DNA from: Euperipatoides rowelli | Lineage: Eukaryota; Onychophora; Udeonychophora; Euonychophora; Peripatopsidae | Reading direction: 5' to 3' (one strand) | Assembly (NCBI GenBank): GCA_003024985.2 | Contig: PXIH01S0000027.1 | DNA length: 10,046 bases | In this document: piece after piece, positions 8,192 through 10,046 of the stretch | Layout of the letters: the number at the start of each line of letters is the position of its first letter | Numbering within the stretch: the stretch's first letter is position 1 | The notes under the pieces: model-generated | Seen by the model: the letters and a program-made list of their open reading frames with translations, nothing else | Database searches by the model: none | What the model was told of the DNA's origin: nothing | Program-made: the position numbers and the translations under genes

Positions 8192-9185
8192 CTAATTAAA
8201 AAAATTAAAAAAAATAAAATCTAATTATTTAAGTCAAAATAGTAAATAATTAATTTCCTTCTATCACCAGAAAATTATATATAATTACATAATCAGAAAG
8301 CTGTTAGTAAACACTTTTTTTCCCAATTATCAATTTGTCATTATTATCAATCTGCTTGGCTGTAGACGGTAGTAATAAAAAAAATAAAAAAAATTCCAGT
8401 TTGATTTTAAAATAATAATAATAAACTAATTAAAAATGTCCAATTACCAGCAATGAAATAATTTATTTAACACTTTTTTTTTTTCAACACAAAAAAATAA
8501 AATGAAATTTTAAAAAAAAAGATTACAGTATATAATTATTTCTTAATGATAAAATAAGAATCAATCATTCACTCGCAATTTTAATTAGTTAGTAAAAAAA
8601 AAAAAAAATGAACAGGTTCAACCTGGGGTGAAAAACAAAAGTGACAATTGGGCTAAATCCTTAAAGCCAAATATAACTTTTTAGCTAACTGCCTCACAAT
8701 GATAAAGTCTAATAAGCAATTTATTCAAGCCAGAACAGTTTTAAAATATTTGAAACCATTGTTTACAATAGTTGACCCGTATCTTGGGGTAATTTCAATT
8801 TCAATATTAGTTTAATTTACCAAGCAAATCTACACAATCCTCCACTTATATTAGATACTAACCATCATCAATCTTCTCAGAGAGACAATTTACTACACAA
8901 TATATTCAAAATATCCTTCACTCCTTCTATTGCCCTTTTGTTTAAATGTTATAACTATTAACAATAGTTTAGTATGTAGTAAGCTGTGCTACTATTCCCC
9001 CCCTACAGCATTCGCAAAATAGCCTATTTATTTATATTCTTTAAATTCTCTCTGTAATTAAATAATAAAATAGTGATATTTTTATAACTAAGTTAAATAA
9101 TTTTATAGGTCACTGTATTTATAAAAGTGCATTTAAATAGAATTGTAGAACTGAATTAGCGAACTATTTAAAATAGCTTATCTAA
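8192..9185 (-). other. LIMK upstream intron or 5' flank, AT-rich
   Basis: This lies 5' of the LIM1/LIM2 exon in the direction of transcription. The phase-2 acceptor at 8192..8193 proves another exon exists further up. I looked for the missing C-x2-C...W-H-x2-C-F part of LIM1 on the minus strand and found none here. The stretch consists of A/T homopolymers and short AT repeats, with a 13-bp palindrome caggttcaacctg at 8613..8625. Confidence 0.75.
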
Positions 9186-9231
9186 ATTAAACAATAACTC
9201 TCAATGTGAAGGAAAATAGAATAAACCAGAT

Positions 9232-9402
9232 GAGCAGGTTTTGTGCTACGTGTACACGAGAAAGACTTTTGTTGTATGATTACCTTTCGAGCAGGTTTTG
9301 TGCTACGTGTACACGAGAAAGACTTTTGTTGTATGATTACCTTTCGAGCAGGTTTTGTGCTACGTGTACACGAGAAAGACTTTTGTTGTATGATTACCTT
9401 TC
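9232..9402. repeat. 57-bp tandem repeat, three identical copies
   Basis: Copies lie at 9232..9288, 9289..9345 and 9346..9402, followed by the first four bases of a fourth (9403..9406). By eye the three copies are identical. Each contains the 10-bp palindrome cgtgtacacg. The period is 19 codons exactly, so frames stay open through the array on both strands. On the plus strand one frame gives three repeats of a 19-residue unit with CATC. This periodicity alone explains the overlapping open frames at 9182..9421 (minus) and 9206..9481 (plus), and I do not call them genes. Perfect identity implies recent duplication or homogenisation. Confidence 0.95.
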
Positions 9403-9709
9403 GAGCGAGCATGGAATACAAGCTGAACGACCATATTTAAGCAATGCGGCTGGACAGCTGATATTAATATTGAACCGCTGATTCGAACCGGCCAGACCTT
9501 TTATAGCTAACCTCTGTCTAATACAGTATCCTTCTGGCTTGTCATTATACCCTGTAGACCCAGTTTTGGACAGAAACAAGTCTCGCGCCCGGCACGAAGA
9601 GGACCATAGGACTGTTACAACCATACACCGCCAAGCCCAGGAAGTTAATAGCAACTCAGCCACCTGCCATCGTCATATCGCCCACGGCCGCCGCGGTAAG
9701 AACAGTTAA
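9403..9709 (+). other. GC- and CpG-richer block with a largely open plus-strand frame; identity unknown
   Basis: The plus-strand frame that opens at ATG 9206 runs through the 57-bp repeats to TGA 9479..9481. The same frame is then open again until TAA 9707..9709, so about 168 codons carry a single internal stop. A good donor-like sequence, GCG|GTAAGA, occurs at 9693..9701 after a CpG-rich stretch (ggccgccgcgg). The minus strand also has an 89-codon frame (9394..9663). I recognise no protein family in any frame. It could be a non-coding exon or promoter of another gene, a repeat, or a composition effect, since higher GC reduces chance stops. Confidence 0.35.
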
Positions 9710-10046
9710 CCTTAATTAGCGTCATCGAATCAGGAAATAAATAATGTTTAAGCTTTCAGTTTACTTTCTTCTATTTACATGCTCCTCACTGAATCTGTAT
9801 GCCCCTCCTTTCCACTCTCCCCCTCTTATGCCATATAGTCTCCCCTCATCGGCTAAGATCCCCTCCTGCTTAAATCTCGGCCCGCTGCATAAATAACCGA
9901 TAACGGAAGACTAAAGATGGCAAGTAGACTAGTTAATAGTAATACCGTAGAATGCCGACAAAGAGCGCCCCACCAAGCAAGGGCGCCCCCCCTATTTCTT
10001 GTCAAAACATAGGTATATAGCGCCATCGCTGAACAAGAGCGCCATC
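9710..10046. other. Pyrimidine-rich segment and GCGCC-containing repeats at window edge
   Basis: From about 9780 to 9870 the plus strand is strongly C/T-rich with many CCCCTC words. From 9965 onward the word GCGCC recurs four times; GCGCCATC appears twice (10020..10027 and 10039..10046), 19 bases apart. The second copy is cut by the window end, so a tandem array may continue. No coding sequence is recognised. Confidence 0.4.

Noticed and set aside
9182-9440. Overlapping open frames on both strands (79, 91 and 65 codons)
   Set aside because: The 57-bp unit is a multiple of three without stops in these frames, so the array keeps them open automatically. No family match is recognised.
9480-9489. 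Minus-strand GGTTCGAATC resembling a tRNA B box, suggesting a tRNA-derived SINE
   Set aside because: No convincing A box lies at the right distance and the flanking bases do not form a T stem. A single B-box-like word is weak evidence.
1-10046. TAGGC/GCCTA words scattered through the window as a lineage marker
   Set aside because: A rough expectation from base composition is close to the number seen, so they do not identify the organism.

Overview
This is animal (metazoan) nuclear DNA. It is AT-rich, full of A and T homopolymer runs, and dominated by introns. The one recognisable host gene lies on the minus strand and encodes a LIM-domain kinase (LIMK family, the cofilin kinases). Three coding exons are visible, in transcription order 8056..8191, 5971..6080 and 265..450. 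They carry the second half of LIM1, all of LIM2, a basic linker and the start of the PDZ domain. All visible splice sites are canonical GT/AG and the codon phases match across every junction inside the window. The start of the gene (first half of LIM1) lies above position 8191, probably beyond the window. The rest of the PDZ domain and the kinase domain lie below position 265, outside the window.

An invertebrate is the best guess for the source, perhaps a marine deuterostome such as an echinoderm. This rests on LIMK divergence, compact but repeat-bearing introns and the style of the retroelement relic. It is an inference of low confidence, because nothing in the window is species-diagnostic.

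From low to high coordinates the layout is as follows. Positions 1..264 are intron. 265..450 is the LIM2-end/PDZ-start exon. 451..5970 is a 5.5 kb intron. It holds a complete non-autonomous hAT-like transposon (969..1797) with a perfect 8-bp target-site duplication, a patch of GGAAC/GTTCC inverted motifs (1945..2037), a somewhat more GC-rich unrecognised block (2840..3245), and a decayed LINE reverse-transcriptase relic in the same orientation as the host gene (3463..4255). 5971..6080 is the LIM2 exon. 6081..8055 is a 2 kb intron with a short AAT microsatellite and a 13-bp perfect hairpin. 8056..8191 is the LIM1/LIM2 exon. 8192..10046 is upstream intron or flank. It changes character near 9200: a 57-bp unit repeated three times, then a more GC- and CpG-rich block with one long, mostly open plus-strand frame, then pyrimidine-rich sequence and GCGCC-containing repeats at the window edge.

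No RNA gene, CRISPR array or bacterial-type operon is present, and I found no convincing new biological system. The points most worth a second look are the hAT element with its GTAGT/ACTAC subterminal arrays, the 57-bp tandem repeat, and the unexplained open and GC-rich segment that follows it.
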